13,157 nucleotides of DNA, taken from assembly GCA_026985515.1 (NCBI GenBank), contig JALSQH010000110.1:1-13157 (forward strand), in the 5' to 3' direction. Both the position numbers and the translations under genes were made by a program. Positions 1-8,516 of the stretch are shown in pieces. This DNA comes from a bacterium. Its GTDB lineage: Bacteria > JALSQH01. The stretch's first letter is position 1, and the number at the start of each line of letters is the position of its first letter. The notes beneath the pieces were generated by a model that did no database searches, had not been told where the DNA came from, and worked only from the letters and a program-made list of their open reading frames with translations.

Positions 1-1050
1 ATGATGGGTCCGGGAGCTGCAGGTACGGCTTATATTCCCGGTCTTGCAGATTTTGTTCCCATGGTTAAAGGGACAAGCAGTATGGCTTTAGGTGGTCCGC
101 CTCTTGTGAGGGCTGTTGTTCATGAGGATATTACAGAAGAAGAGCTGGGAGGTTCAAAGATCCATAATGAGATCAGTGGTTGTGCTGATCTTGAGGTGGA
201 AAATGATGAAGAAATGATAAAAGTCATAAAGAAATATCTGAGTTATTTCCCTCAGCATAACGGAGAATTACCACCAAAGATGGAGTATCCACCAGATCAG
301 GATCCCAATAATATGAGCGATAAAATTCTGGATCTGATACCTGAGAATCCGAGACAGGCATTTAATATGAAAAGATTAATAAAATATATTGTGGATTTTG
401 GGGATTTCTTTGAGATTAAGCCCAAATGGGCAAAGAATATTATTGTTGGTTTTGCCAGAATAGGGGGTTATCCCATAGGTATTGTTGCCAATAATCCAAT
501 GTTTTTAGGTGGAGCTCTCGATGTTAATGCGTCAGATAAGGCTGCCAGATTTATCATGCTTTGTGATGCCTTCAATATTCCTCTTCTTTTTCTTCACGAT
601 GTGCCTGGTTTTATGGTTGGATCCAAAGTTGAAAGGGAGGGTATTATTCGTCATGGTGCAAAGATGCTCTACGCAGTTTCAGAGGCAACAGTGCCGAAAT
701 TTTCAGTGGTTGTTCGTAAATCTTATGGTGCAGGATACTACGTGATGTGTGGTAGGGCATTTGAACCTGATCTGATTGTTGCTTATCCAGGTGCTGAAAT
801 TTCAGTTATGGGTGCAGAAGGTATGGTGGGCATCATGTCCAGGAAATTTGATATGCCCGAAGAGGTCAAAAAACAGATCATTGAGCAAATTAAGCCGTAC
901 ATCAATGCATACAAATCTGCAGGATGGGGTTACATTGACGATGTGATAGATCCAAGAGAAACACGCGATATACTTATCAAAGCTCTTGAATTTACCAGAA
1001 ATAAACAGGTGCTCAGGCCAAAGAAGAAACATGGTGTAATGCCTGTTTAA
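1..1050 (+). CDS. Acyl-CoA carboxylase carboxyltransferase (beta) subunit, 5' end missing
   Basis: This is the C-terminal part (349 residues) of a biotin-dependent acyl-CoA carboxylase carboxyltransferase subunit (PccB/MccB-like, crotonase fold). The family moves a carboxyl group from carboxybiotin to an acyl-CoA such as propionyl-, acetyl- or methylcrotonyl-CoA in the cytoplasm. Visible family segments are GPGAAGTAY at the start, GGPPLV near residue 32, EELGG.K.H near 47, NNPMFLGGALDVNASDKAARF near 165-185, HDVPGFMVG near 200, and the characteristic tail RPKKKHGVMP. Family members are usually about 510-520 residues, so roughly 165 residues lie upstream. The ATG at base 1 aligns inside the family and is probably not the true start. 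The acyl substrate cannot be decided. The GGPPLV segment also occurs in methylcrotonyl-type enzymes. The stop codon overlaps that of the convergent Omp85 gene. Confidence 0.93.
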   Translation: MMGPGAAGTAYIPGLADFVPMVKGTSSMALGGPPLVRAVVHEDITEEELGGSKIHNEISGCADLEVENDEEMIKVIKKYLSYFPQHNGELPPKMEYPPDQDPNNMSDKILDLIPENPRQAFNMKRLIKYIVDFGDFFEIKPKWAKNIIVGFARIGGYPIGIVANNPMFLGGALDVNASDKAARFIMLCDAFNIPLLFLHDVPGFMVGSKVEREGIIRHGAKMLYAVSEATVPKFSVVVRKSYGAGYYVMCGRAFEPDLIVAYPGAEISVMGAEGMVGIMSRKFDMPEEVKKQIIEQIKPYINAYKSAGWGYIDDVIDPRETRDILIKALEFTRNKQVLRPKKKHGVMPV

Positions 1051-3743
1051 ATAAAAGTTTTTATGAGGAAGTAGAGTTGATAAGGGGCTATCCCCTTCTC
1101 TTTGGGAAGGGGATAGCCCACATTAAATGTAATGGGGCCAAGTGGAGTTTTATATTTTAAACCCCAGCCCGCGCCAAATCTCAGAGTAAAATTCTTCATC
1201 TCTGTAAAGTTACTGGGCCATACATTTCCTCCATCATTGAAGATAACAAAAGCAAAGTGATCAAATAGGGGGAAATCTATATCCACCTGATAATCAAACA
1301 TGCTAACTCCTCCCATATGAAGATTCGCACCACTTACAGAACTGTATGTAGCAGAGATTGAATCTTCCGCATAACCTCTCAATGTATATGCACCACCAAT
1401 GTAAAATTTTAGTATATCTGGAAGGTAAATTTTGTTTGAAGAGTAAACTTCACCGGTTTTAACCACTATCTCTGCTGTGACCTTCCTTAAAGAGAGAAAC
1501 CAGGCAAATGTTCCTCTGTATCTGAAATAGTCGAAGTCTGAGTAAAGATTTTTCAAACCCAGATCCAGTGATAGTAACTGGTAATTACCCGATGTGGGCA
1601 TGAAGATATCATTTCTCCTGTCCCGTAAAAAAACCAGATCAAAGTAACCAAGAGTAAATTTTCTCGGACCCGTAAAATTTATGTCGTTTACCTGATAGAA
1701 GTTGTAATTGTCGAGTTCGTAGGTGAATGATAATTCAGTTTTCCCGGAAAATTTTTTAACGATGCCTGCGCCATTTTTGTTGACTGTGTAACTGTATCGG
1801 GTATATTTGCTGTTAATTTCAAGGCTTGAGAAAATCTGAGTGCTCAGGTTGTATCTTGGACTTACTGGCTCTTTGTAGAGGAATGAGATGACACCATATG
1901 AGGGTGGTGTCCACTGGTGCATCAGAGTTTGAAAGTTGCTGTAATCATATTCTGCTTTGTTGTAGAAAGTGATTCTTCTTATACCGCCAAGGAAATACCA
2001 GGTAGAAAATCGTATATCTGTACTGATCCCCTCTTCTGTACCCAGAGCAAAGGAAATGTCAATTGTATTACTCGGTCTTTCCTTTACATCTATGATCAAA
2101 TCAAGTTTATTCCCATGAGGAAGGGTTGATAGTCTTATTGTCCTGAAGTACCCTGTTTCGTACAATCTTGAATAAATGGAGAAATACTTGCTCTGTGAAA
2201 AAGCTTCTCCTTTTCTAATATTGATCTTTTCCCTTATAAATTTTGTGGAAACTTCTTTGTTACCCGAGACAAAGATTTCATCCCAGAAGTATCTTTTCCC
2301 TTCATTTATATAGATTGTCACAGTTGTACGGGCCGGGTCAGTGGTGGAAATAGAGTATCTTACCGAAACATCTTTGAATCCTGAGTTTTTATATAAACTT
2401 GATATTTGACTTACCCCTTTCTCTATCGCAAAAGGGTCAACAGGTTCTCCCTCTTTTAGTTTTAACAATTTTCTCAATTTTTCGTAAGAATAAAATTTTG
2501 CACCTGTTACCATGATATTGTAAAGGATAAATTGTTTTCCCTCCTGTACCGGAACAACAATTCTGAGCCTGTTTCCTCCGTAGATTAAACGTTCCCTTGC
2601 AATCTTTACCTGCAGGAAGCCATTATGTATGTAAAAAGATTTGACTGCCTCAATGTCTTTTTTAAATTCTTCAGGGTCATAACACCTGTGGAAGAAAAGG
2701 TTTAAAGGAAATGAAAAAGGCTTCTGAAACATAACAGATAAGAGTTTTTCTGAAGGTATTTTTTCGTTACCAGTAAAATGAATTTCGCTTACAGGTAATC
2801 TGGGACCCTCTCTAATAATGAAGTTATAAACTTTTATATGTTTTTTCTTCTTTTCCGTTTTTATTTCGATGTGTACCAGGGGAAAACAGTTTTTGTAGTA
2901 CATTTTTTGTAGTCTGTGTTTTAATTCCTGAATGTACCCGTAAGTTATTCTCTTTTTTTTGTTTAAGCCAAGTGTAAAAAATAGTTCTTCTGAAGTGAAG
3001 TACCTGTTACCGGTGAATCTGATTTTTATTTTTTCACCTGGAATAACAACTGCACAGAGAGAAACAGCTTTGATGTATCTGTCAACTCCACAGACCCTGA
3101 TTTCAACTCTGGGATTTAAATATCCTTTTTCCATCAGCTGCTCTGTGAGTCTTGAAATGAAAGAATCTATCTTTTTTTTGCTGTATTCTGTTCCGGTGAG
3201 CTGACTGAGTAATTTTTTGTATCGATCATCTCCCTCGTCAAGGTGGACATTGTAGATCCAGTAAGGAGGTCCCTCTTCGATTTCAATTTTCACTATTCCA
3301 TTTCTCCGGTCAAATAGAATTGAAGATTTACAGTCAAATAACCCCAGAGACGCTGCGTAATTTTTGATGCGTTCAATAGCATAGTCCCGGTAATATGCCT
3401 TCCATTCGTCATCTTCTGAGAAGGGTAAAAGTTTGAGCAACTGTTCTCTGGAAAGCCTGTAGTTTCCTGTAATGATAATTTTTTTTATGTAGGATTTTGC
3501 CACTGGATAGAAAAAAAATGTTTTCCCTTTTTTTACGATTATCAGGTTGGATAGGTTGTGCCGGAGTATCATAAGTTTCAAAAAGTTGTTTAAATCGTCA
3601 GGTGATAACGTTTTGCCTTCCAGTCCCTTAATTTCATTTTTTATCGCTGTGTCCGGGAGCTGTGTGGTTAAAATGACACGGGTTGTAGTTATGTGAAGTG
3701 AAAAAAATAAAATTAAACCTGCCAGGCTACCAGTTAAACTCAT
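1047..3743 (-). CDS. Omp85-family outer-membrane assembly protein (BamA/TamA-like) with about seven POTRA domains
   Basis: This is an outer-membrane beta-barrel protein of the Omp85 superfamily, which folds or inserts other outer-membrane proteins. From the ATG at 3743 it has 898 residues: a signal peptide (SLAGLILFFS core), then about seven consecutive POTRA-like units at roughly 22-82 (degenerate), 83-159, 161-237, 238-314, 316-404, 405-485 and 486-558. Several carry a FTGN, ITGN or VSGN strand-turn, and most end in EGP or EGK. A 16-strand-type barrel follows from about 560 to the end, with the family L6 motif as LRGY in GGAYTLRGYAED and an aromatic end, LIKTFI. TamA usually has three POTRAs and proteobacterial BamA five, so this one is long. 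It overlaps the tamB 3' end by 17 bases, so the two genes are coupled. A TTG at 3788 is an alternative start (913 residues, 62-base overlap); neither has a good Shine-Dalgarno. I favour the ATG because it places the hydrophobic signal at the N-terminus. Whether it is the cell's main BamA or a TamB-dedicated partner cannot be told. Confidence 0.9.
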   Translation of the reverse strand: MSLTGSLAGLILFFSLHITTTRVILTTQLPDTAIKNEIKGLEGKTLSPDDLNNFLKLMILRHNLSNLIIVKKGKTFFFYPVAKSYIKKIIITGNYRLSREQLLKLLPFSEDDEWKAYYRDYAIERIKNYAASLGLFDCKSSILFDRRNGIVKIEIEEGPPYWIYNVHLDEGDDRYKKLLSQLTGTEYSKKKIDSFISRLTEQLMEKGYLNPRVEIRVCGVDRYIKAVSLCAVVIPGEKIKIRFTGNRYFTSEELFFTLGLNKKKRITYGYIQELKHRLQKMYYKNCFPLVHIEIKTEKKKKHIKVYNFIIREGPRLPVSEIHFTGNEKIPSEKLLSVMFQKPFSFPLNLFFHRCYDPEEFKKDIEAVKSFYIHNGFLQVKIARERLIYGGNRLRIVVPVQEGKQFILYNIMVTGAKFYSYEKLRKLLKLKEGEPVDPFAIEKGVSQISSLYKNSGFKDVSVRYSISTTDPARTTVTIYINEGKRYFWDEIFVSGNKEVSTKFIREKINIRKGEAFSQSKYFSIYSRLYETGYFRTIRLSTLPHGNKLDLIIDVKERPSNTIDISFALGTEEGISTDIRFSTWYFLGGIRRITFYNKAEYDYSNFQTLMHQWTPPSYGVISFLYKEPVSPRYNLSTQIFSSLEINSKYTRYSYTVNKNGAGIVKKFSGKTELSFTYELDNYNFYQVNDINFTGPRKFTLGYFDLVFLRDRRNDIFMPTSGNYQLLSLDLGLKNLYSDFDYFRYRGTFAWFLSLRKVTAEIVVKTGEVYSSNKIYLPDILKFYIGGAYTLRGYAEDSISATYSSVSGANLHMGGVSMFDYQVDIDFPLFDHFAFVIFNDGGNVWPSNFTEMKNFTLRFGAGWGLKYKTPLGPITFNVGYPLPKEKGIAPYQLYFLIKTFI
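1084..1120. terminator. Strong hairpin between convergent genes, possible bidirectional transcription barrier
   Basis: The arms gggctatccccttc (1085-1098) and gaaggggatagccc (1106-1119) pair perfectly over 14 bases. On the plus-strand RNA a G-U and a C-G pair extend the stem to 16, leaving a three-base loop (1101-1103). It lies 34 bases after the stop of the carboxyltransferase gene, where its terminator would be expected. It is inside the 3' coding end of the Omp85 gene, encoding the segment GYPLPKEKGIAP. Neither side has a clear U-run, so it is not a textbook intrinsic terminator. It could act as a pause or 3'-end stabilising hairpin. The structure is seen; the role is inferred. Confidence 0.45.
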
Positions 3744-6700
3744 AGTAAAAATGTGGTGACACAGAAAAATTTCCAGGAAATGAACCAAGTTTATTGTCCC
3801 AGCCCACTCCCAGACGTATATTTTGACTTATGATGTAATTTATTTCAAGCTCCTGATAGTCAGAAGTTGAAAATGTTACTCCAAGTTTTGGGGAAAGCCT
3901 TTTGGTTAGTTTTAATTTAAATGTTGAGTGCTTTGAAACATCGGAGAATGAGGGAGAAATTGAAATAACATCAAATCCCATCAATTCTTCCATTTTCCCT
4001 TCCAGTGTTCCAAGCTGATGGCTGAAAATCAGATTTCCTGTTTCAACCACTCCTGTTTGTTTTCCGGTGGCAGGAGTAATGAGAGCTGATGTTTTTACCC
4101 CGAAAACAATCAGAGATATTATGTCGGTTTCCGATAGAGGTGGTTGTGATTCCAGCAGAACCCTTATATTGCTGACAGGTCCCTGTGCAGTTAAGTAGAT
4201 TCGATATGTGTAATTATCCTTCAGATCTTCAATTTCAGCGTTGAATCTTGCGTCTACAAAAGGATCAGGAGGGTACAGGCCCTTGAAATTAATTATACCT
4301 GTTTCCAGGAAGAATTTTCTTTCTCTGAAAATTATACTTCCTTTGAGTAAATCCACGGATCCCACTATTTTCATTCTGTCTGGTGTTCCCTGAAGAATCA
4401 GATCAAATTTTATTTCCATGTCAGCCAGGTTGTTTCTTATGAGGAATCCTCCTTTCGAAAATGTTTTTATATTGAGATGAAGGGATTCGTTTTCTTCATA
4501 TGGGGCGATATTTCTCTTTTTCCTTAAGATTTCTTCCTGAATATTGATCTTTCTTGTTACAAGACCCCTGATTATCTCCACATTTCCACCAAGTAAGGCG
4601 TTTTCAGGTGAACCTGTAAGGCTCAGTTCACCTCCAGCGGTAATGTCTATGCCTTCAAAGGCTGTTATTTCCATATCCTGAAAATCGAAAAATAAATTGT
4701 ATCCAGCAGGCCTGAAATCCTTTACAGGTATTTCTCCTCTGAGTAACCCGGTGCCATTTCCACTGGATACTTTTATTCCGCTCAAAATAATTCTGTTCTC
4801 AGTCACATCAATATCACCATTGAGAAGTACAGGTTGGGGAAAGTCTGAGAGGGTTAGTTTCGAATTTATGAATTCCAGTTTTCCTGATGGTGAAACATCA
4901 CCCCATGGCCCTTTTATCCCCAGATCGAAGGCGAGAAATCCACCTGCTGAACTGATTTGTGGGAAGATGGAAGCTGCATAAAAAAGGTCAAGATAACCTG
5001 AGATGTCAAAATTAATTTGTCTGAACAGGTTAATTCTGGAGTCGATGTATAATTCTCCCCCCGTTCCCTTAAGTTCTCCACTGGCAATAATAATATTTTC
5101 ACCTGCGACATCGAGACGGATATTTCCTTTTAATGAGAAGTTTTCTCTGCTGATAACCACTTCTTTCAATAGGGTTTCACCACCTGTAATACTGAAAGGT
5201 GTAAGAGTGCCTTTCAAACGACCTTTTATCCCTGAGAAGAGATTTACAAATTCCTCTGTTCCAAGATCTCTGCTCCAATCTTTTCTTTTGATATGAATCC
5301 CTGCTATCCATCTGTTTTTGGATATATATACCGCTCCACCCACACTGACGAATCTGTTAAAGAATATAACAAAAAGGTTCATATCAGTGAGTGAAGTGTA
5401 AATATCAGGCTGATGGATGCATATGTTTTTTACACAGATTTTAAAAAATCTTCCATGAGTTATCATCTGAGGGTTTGTGATATCACCCTCAATTTTAAGG
5501 GTTATTTCACCTTCATGGATTTTTACCATATTACCATGTGTGTATGGGAGATTACTTATATACGCAAAAGCTTTCATGTTAATTGAACCATCCTCTCCAA
5601 TCAGTCCCCTTAGAGTAAGTTTGTTCTTCCCCATTCTGAGAATAGTATTATTTACCAGGAATTTCCCCTTTTCTCCAGAAAGATTCAGATTAAGTGAGGC
5701 GTGATTGCCCCATATTTTTCCATTAAAGGATAGTTTCCCCATCAGAGTATGTCCTGGAAATGAGCCAGAGAGCTTAATTTCTCCATCAAGTTTACCCAGA
5801 ATTTTATATTTTCTGCTGATCTGGATGGCCTCTGCAGGAAAATTTTTCATAGATATCTGTATGTTACTGAATTTTTTGGGGGACAGGATGTTGATGAACC
5901 CACCTGCAAAAGCTTCTCCCTTCCCCTTTCTCACTCTCACTGCTAATCTCAAGATATTATCCCTGAGATTAAAAGGTCCATTTAAGAGGTCTGCAGAGAG
6001 AAAGGGTGATCTGAAGTTGCGGATTCCAATTTTTCCAGTGATTACTCTCTCTCCCGGATTTATTTTCCAGCTGATTTTACCAGTCGATTTACCGGAGAGT
6101 CTGGTTAAAAATAGAGAGGATAACTTTTTAAGGGAAAGATTTTCCATACTAAGATTTCCGCTACTTGCCAGGTCATCATATTTAAGAGAAAAATCTGTAA
6201 GTAAGAGTTTCTCTTCACCCTGCCAGATGAATTGAGAAATTTCTATGTGGTCAGCCAGAATTACACCCTCGGCATTAAAACTTCCCTCACCGGGGATTTC
6301 TGTATTTGCTCCATTATTAAGATAGAAGATGGTTCCACGGAAATTTTTTATTTTAAAGGCGAGCTTAAGAGGAGAGTATGTTCCGGTTAGTGAAATTTTT
6401 CCATCCCCTTTCCCTTTCAGTATCTTCTCTGTCCATGGTAGAAGGTGAAAATTTAGACCGGCGACTTCCATTCTGGTAGTGGAAAAAAGTGTAGAAAAAT
6501 TAAGAGAGTAAAAGCCTTTTAACTGGCCACCGGCATATGATATATTTAAGCTGGCAATTTTCAGCCCTGAAGATGTAATTGAGAATCTGGAACTGGTTAT
6601 GGTAAATTTTGCACCTTCAAGGATACCTGTGCTTTTTCTTATGACACCTCTCAACAAAAAAGGTTTTGTACCACCTGCAGTAATTGTTCCCCTTATCTCG

Positions 6701-7491
6701 GCTCTCCCATCTATCGAAGGATAGGGGAATAATTGTTCGTTTAAAAATCTTAAAGAAGAATTTAGTTTGAATTTTATCCTGATTTCAGGGGATTCAAGAT
6801 TTTTGATTGACAATGTATAATTTAAAAAGCCTTCAGGTTTTTTCAGAACGAACAGGCCATCTGATGTCCTGATAGTTTGTCCTTTCTTCGAAAGAAGTGC
6901 AGAACCTTTTAAAATCTCAATTTTCAGGGGACCCTCACTGAAAAAGCTTTCACCTGCATAAAACTTCCCCTTTTTTCTTCTAAGATTGAATGTGAGAGCT
7001 TTTATATTCAGAGAAGTGGAAAAACCATTTTTAACATTTATTTCAAACCTGAGATTTTCAATCAGAAGATCTCCAATTTTAAGTGAAACAGTTTTGCCGC
7101 CCGGGGATTTCTTTTTAAAATGAGGGAAACCTATCAGGTTATAATTCTCGTCCATAGGAAGGTGAATTTTGCCTTTTCTTATGATGAGATGATGAATAAC
7201 AATTTTTTTTCTCATCAAAGCAAGTATGGAATAAACGACGGAAATATGGTGAATATTAAGGATTTCCGAATTTTCACTGTTTCGCAAAACAATGTCTGAT
7301 AGATCAACTGCGGGGTAAACAGGATAAAAATAGATATTACCGATTGAAACTTTTAATCCTTCCTTTGCTGCAACTGATGGGATTTTTTCAGATAAATAGG
7401 GTGCCAGTATGTAGTTTAGAAAAATATATTCACCTGCTACAAAAAGGAAAATGGCAATTATAAGATAACGGAAGAAATTGCGAATCAGCAA
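3727..7491 (-). CDS. tamB: TamB-family inner-membrane-anchored periplasm-spanning protein
   Basis: This 1254-residue protein belongs to the TamB/AsmA-like group. These proteins anchor in the inner membrane and span the periplasm as a long beta-taco groove, working with an Omp85 partner in outer-membrane protein assembly and, in the family, in lipid transport. The N-terminus is a signal anchor (residues about 8-30, core YLIIAIFLFVAGEYIFL). The middle is long beta-rich sequence with repeated strand pairs. The last 300 or so residues match the TamB C-terminal (DUF490) pattern, with SETDIISLIVFG, an amphipathic strand series, and the end HFYYEFNW. The start is TTG, because the codon just before it is a TAA stop and no earlier start is possible. 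The Shine-Dalgarno is weak (GGGA). It lies 27 bases after the tRNA-Gly 3' end and overlaps the next gene, so tRNA, tamB and the Omp85 gene probably form one transcription unit. Confidence 0.93.
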   Translation of the reverse strand: MLIRNFFRYLIIAIFLFVAGEYIFLNYILAPYLSEKIPSVAAKEGLKVSIGNIYFYPVYPAVDLSDIVLRNSENSEILNIHHISVVYSILALMRKKIVIHHLIIRKGKIHLPMDENYNLIGFPHFKKKSPGGKTVSLKIGDLLIENLRFEINVKNGFSTSLNIKALTFNLRRKKGKFYAGESFFSEGPLKIEILKGSALLSKKGQTIRTSDGLFVLKKPEGFLNYTLSIKNLESPEIRIKFKLNSSLRFLNEQLFPYPSIDGRAEIRGTITAGGTKPFLLRGVIRKSTGILEGAKFTITSSRFSITSSGLKIASLNISYAGGQLKGFYSLNFSTLFSTTRMEVAGLNFHLLPWTEKILKGKGDGKISLTGTYSPLKLAFKIKNFRGTIFYLNNGANTEIPGEGSFNAEGVILADHIEISQFIWQGEEKLLLTDFSLKYDDLASSGNLSMENLSLKKLSSLFLTRLSGKSTGKISWKINPGERVITGKIGIRNFRSPFLSADLLNGPFNLRDNILRLAVRVRKGKGEAFAGGFINILSPKKFSNIQISMKNFPAEAIQISRKYKILGKLDGEIKLSGSFPGHTLMGKLSFNGKIWGNHASLNLNLSGEKGKFLVNNTILRMGKNKLTLRGLIGEDGSINMKAFAYISNLPYTHGNMVKIHEGEITLKIEGDITNPQMITHGRFFKICVKNICIHQPDIYTSLTDMNLFVIFFNRFVSVGGAVYISKNRWIAGIHIKRKDWSRDLGTEEFVNLFSGIKGRLKGTLTPFSITGGETLLKEVVISRENFSLKGNIRLDVAGENIIIASGELKGTGGELYIDSRINLFRQINFDISGYLDLFYAASIFPQISSAGGFLAFDLGIKGPWGDVSPSGKLEFINSKLTLSDFPQPVLLNGDIDVTENRIILSGIKVSSGNGTGLLRGEIPVKDFRPAGYNLFFDFQDMEITAFEGIDITAGGELSLTGSPENALLGGNVEIIRGLVTRKINIQEEILRKKRNIAPYEENESLHLNIKTFSKGGFLIRNNLADMEIKFDLILQGTPDRMKIVGSVDLLKGSIIFRERKFFLETGIINFKGLYPPDPFVDARFNAEIEDLKDNYTYRIYLTAQGPVSNIRVLLESQPPLSETDIISLIVFGVKTSALITPATGKQTGVVETGNLIFSHQLGTLEGKMEELMGFDVISISPSFSDVSKHSTFKLKLTKRLSPKLGVTFSTSDYQELEINYIISQNIRLGVGWDNKLGSFPGNFSVSPHFYYEFNW

Positions 7492-7518
7492 TTATTGTCC
7501 CACATTCTGCTGATAGAA

Positions 7519-7593
<75 letters not shown>

Positions 7594-7604
7594 ATTCAGA
7601 ATAA

Positions 7605-7632
7605 ATTTTAACAAAACTTGAAGGTGTGTCAA
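7605..7632 (-). promoter_or_regulatory. Sigma70-type promoter for tRNA-Gly (and probably tamB)
   Basis: On the minus strand there is a perfect TTGACA (7632-7627), a 16-base spacer and TAAAAT (7610-7605). Transcription would start near 7598, a few bases before the mature tRNA 5' end at 7593. No other convincing promoter is visible between the tRNA and tamB, so this one may also drive the downstream protein genes. Confidence 0.8.
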
Positions 7633-7647
7633 GTTCAGAAATGCAGT

Positions 7648-7661
7648 AAAATGACCATTTT
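7648..7661. repeat. Short inverted repeat between divergent promoters
   Basis: AAAATG and CATTTT form a perfect 6-base inverted repeat around a 2-base centre. It sits between the -35 box of the tRNA promoter and the proposed -35 box of the rightward gene. It could be an operator or just AT-rich upstream sequence. No known regulator is recognised. Confidence 0.25.
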
Positions 7662-7673
7662 TTAGGCATATAT

Positions 7674-7704
7674 CTGACAGGTTGTTTAAATTTTGTGTTA
7701 ATAT
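7674..7704 (+). promoter_or_regulatory. Probable promoter for the exported 226-residue protein
   Basis: CTGACA (7674-7679) matches the -35 consensus at five of six bases. An AT-rich -10 region follows: GTTAAT at 17-base spacing, or TAATAT at 19-base spacing. Transcription would start near 7710, leaving a leader of about 80 bases before the start codon. Confidence 0.45.
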
Positions 7705-7791
7705 GGAGGTTTCACCAGTTGTTTAGTGGAAAGGATTGGCACAAAGATAGCCCGAAATTAGATAAAAAGATATAAAGGAAAGGAGGGCGTC

Positions 7792-8472
7792 ATGAGGAAA
7801 AAGCTTTCAATTTTGTTACTTATTTTGCTTTTAAATGGAAAGGTTTTGTTTTCTTATGCTTTCAATCCATGGGGAGGAATTACAGGTAAGAATGTAATGG
7901 GAATCACACCATTCCTGTATTTTACTGATGATTTCAAAAGTATCAGCAGTGATTTTTTTATAAATTATGGTTGGAGTGAAAAAGGTGATATATTTGTGGA
8001 TGTTCTGCCTCTTTCCATAGCTCCTTCTTTTGGGTATGGTATCATAACTGTTATGCCGAGATATGAAGTCTGGTCAGACATAATCTTTGCCGTACCACTT
8101 TACATCAATGTGCATGATGGAAGTGTAAGTGGCGATGTGGCACTTCATTACAACAAATTTCTGAATGAGAAAATCCAGTTTCAATTTAATGGTGGATACT
8201 CTATTCCAACCCATGGAGGTAAAGGATCCGTTTATTCTTTTGCTGCACTTGATTACTATGTTGATAACTATCTTGGTTTCTATGTGGAAATTGATCCCTC
8301 ATACGATTTTGATGTTTCCATATTTGATGTGGGGATTGTTCCAGGAATCTACATTGCTTTTGATAAGGATCAGAAGCATTCTGTTTCTATTGGATTTTTA
8401 AATTCTTTCTCATCTGGTGAGTTCGAATTTTACGGAATAGGAATGTGGTACTATACCTTCTTTGAACTGTAA
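7792..8472 (+). CDS. Exported beta-rich protein, probable outer-membrane barrel, unknown function
   Basis: I do not recognise this 226-residue protein as a named family. It starts with a clear Sec signal peptide (MRKK followed by LSILLLILLLNG, likely cleavage after SYA near residue 23). The mature part, beginning FNPWGG, is rich in aromatic residues and glycine, with alternating polar and hydrophobic strands separated by short turns. It ends YYTFFEL, with aromatic residues close to the C-terminus. This pattern suits a small outer-membrane beta-barrel of roughly 8-10 strands. The start is well supported by AGGAGG at 7781-7786, five bases before the ATG. It lies between a divergent tRNA promoter and the umuD promoter, so it is probably transcribed alone. 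Export is near certain; the barrel is inferred. Confidence 0.85.
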   Translation: MRKKLSILLLILLLNGKVLFSYAFNPWGGITGKNVMGITPFLYFTDDFKSISSDFFINYGWSEKGDIFVDVLPLSIAPSFGYGIITVMPRYEVWSDIIFAVPLYINVHDGSVSGDVALHYNKFLNEKIQFQFNGGYSIPTHGGKGSVYSFAALDYYVDNYLGFYVEIDPSYDFDVSIFDVGIVPGIYIAFDKDQKHSVSIGFLNSFSSGEFEFYGIGMWYYTFFEL

Positions 8473-8495
8473 ATCTTACTTTTTTCAGGTGATTG

Positions 8496-8504
8496 TGGTA
8501 TAAT
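8496..8504 (+). promoter_or_regulatory. Extended -10 promoter for the umuD-umuC operon
   Basis: TGGTATAAT is a perfect extended -10 element (TGN-TATAAT). The -35 region at 17-base spacing is poor (TTACTT, 8476-8481), which is usual for extended -10 promoters. Transcription would start near 8511, only about six bases before the ATG at 8517. I see no E. coli-type (CTGT-N8-ACAG) or Bacillus-type (GAAC-N4-GTTC) LexA box here. Confidence 0.65.
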
Positions 8505-8516
8505 GATTCAAAAAGA

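Noticed and set aside
5705-6235. Plus-strand open frame of 176 codons inside tamB
   Set aside because: It lies wholly antisense to a well-supported tamB, has no ribosome site or family motif, and its composition fits a shadow of beta-rich coding sequence.
8493-8516. TTG at 8493 as the umuD start
   Set aside because: It sits inside the extended -10 box, so the transcript would probably not include it. The extra eight residues resemble nothing in UmuD.
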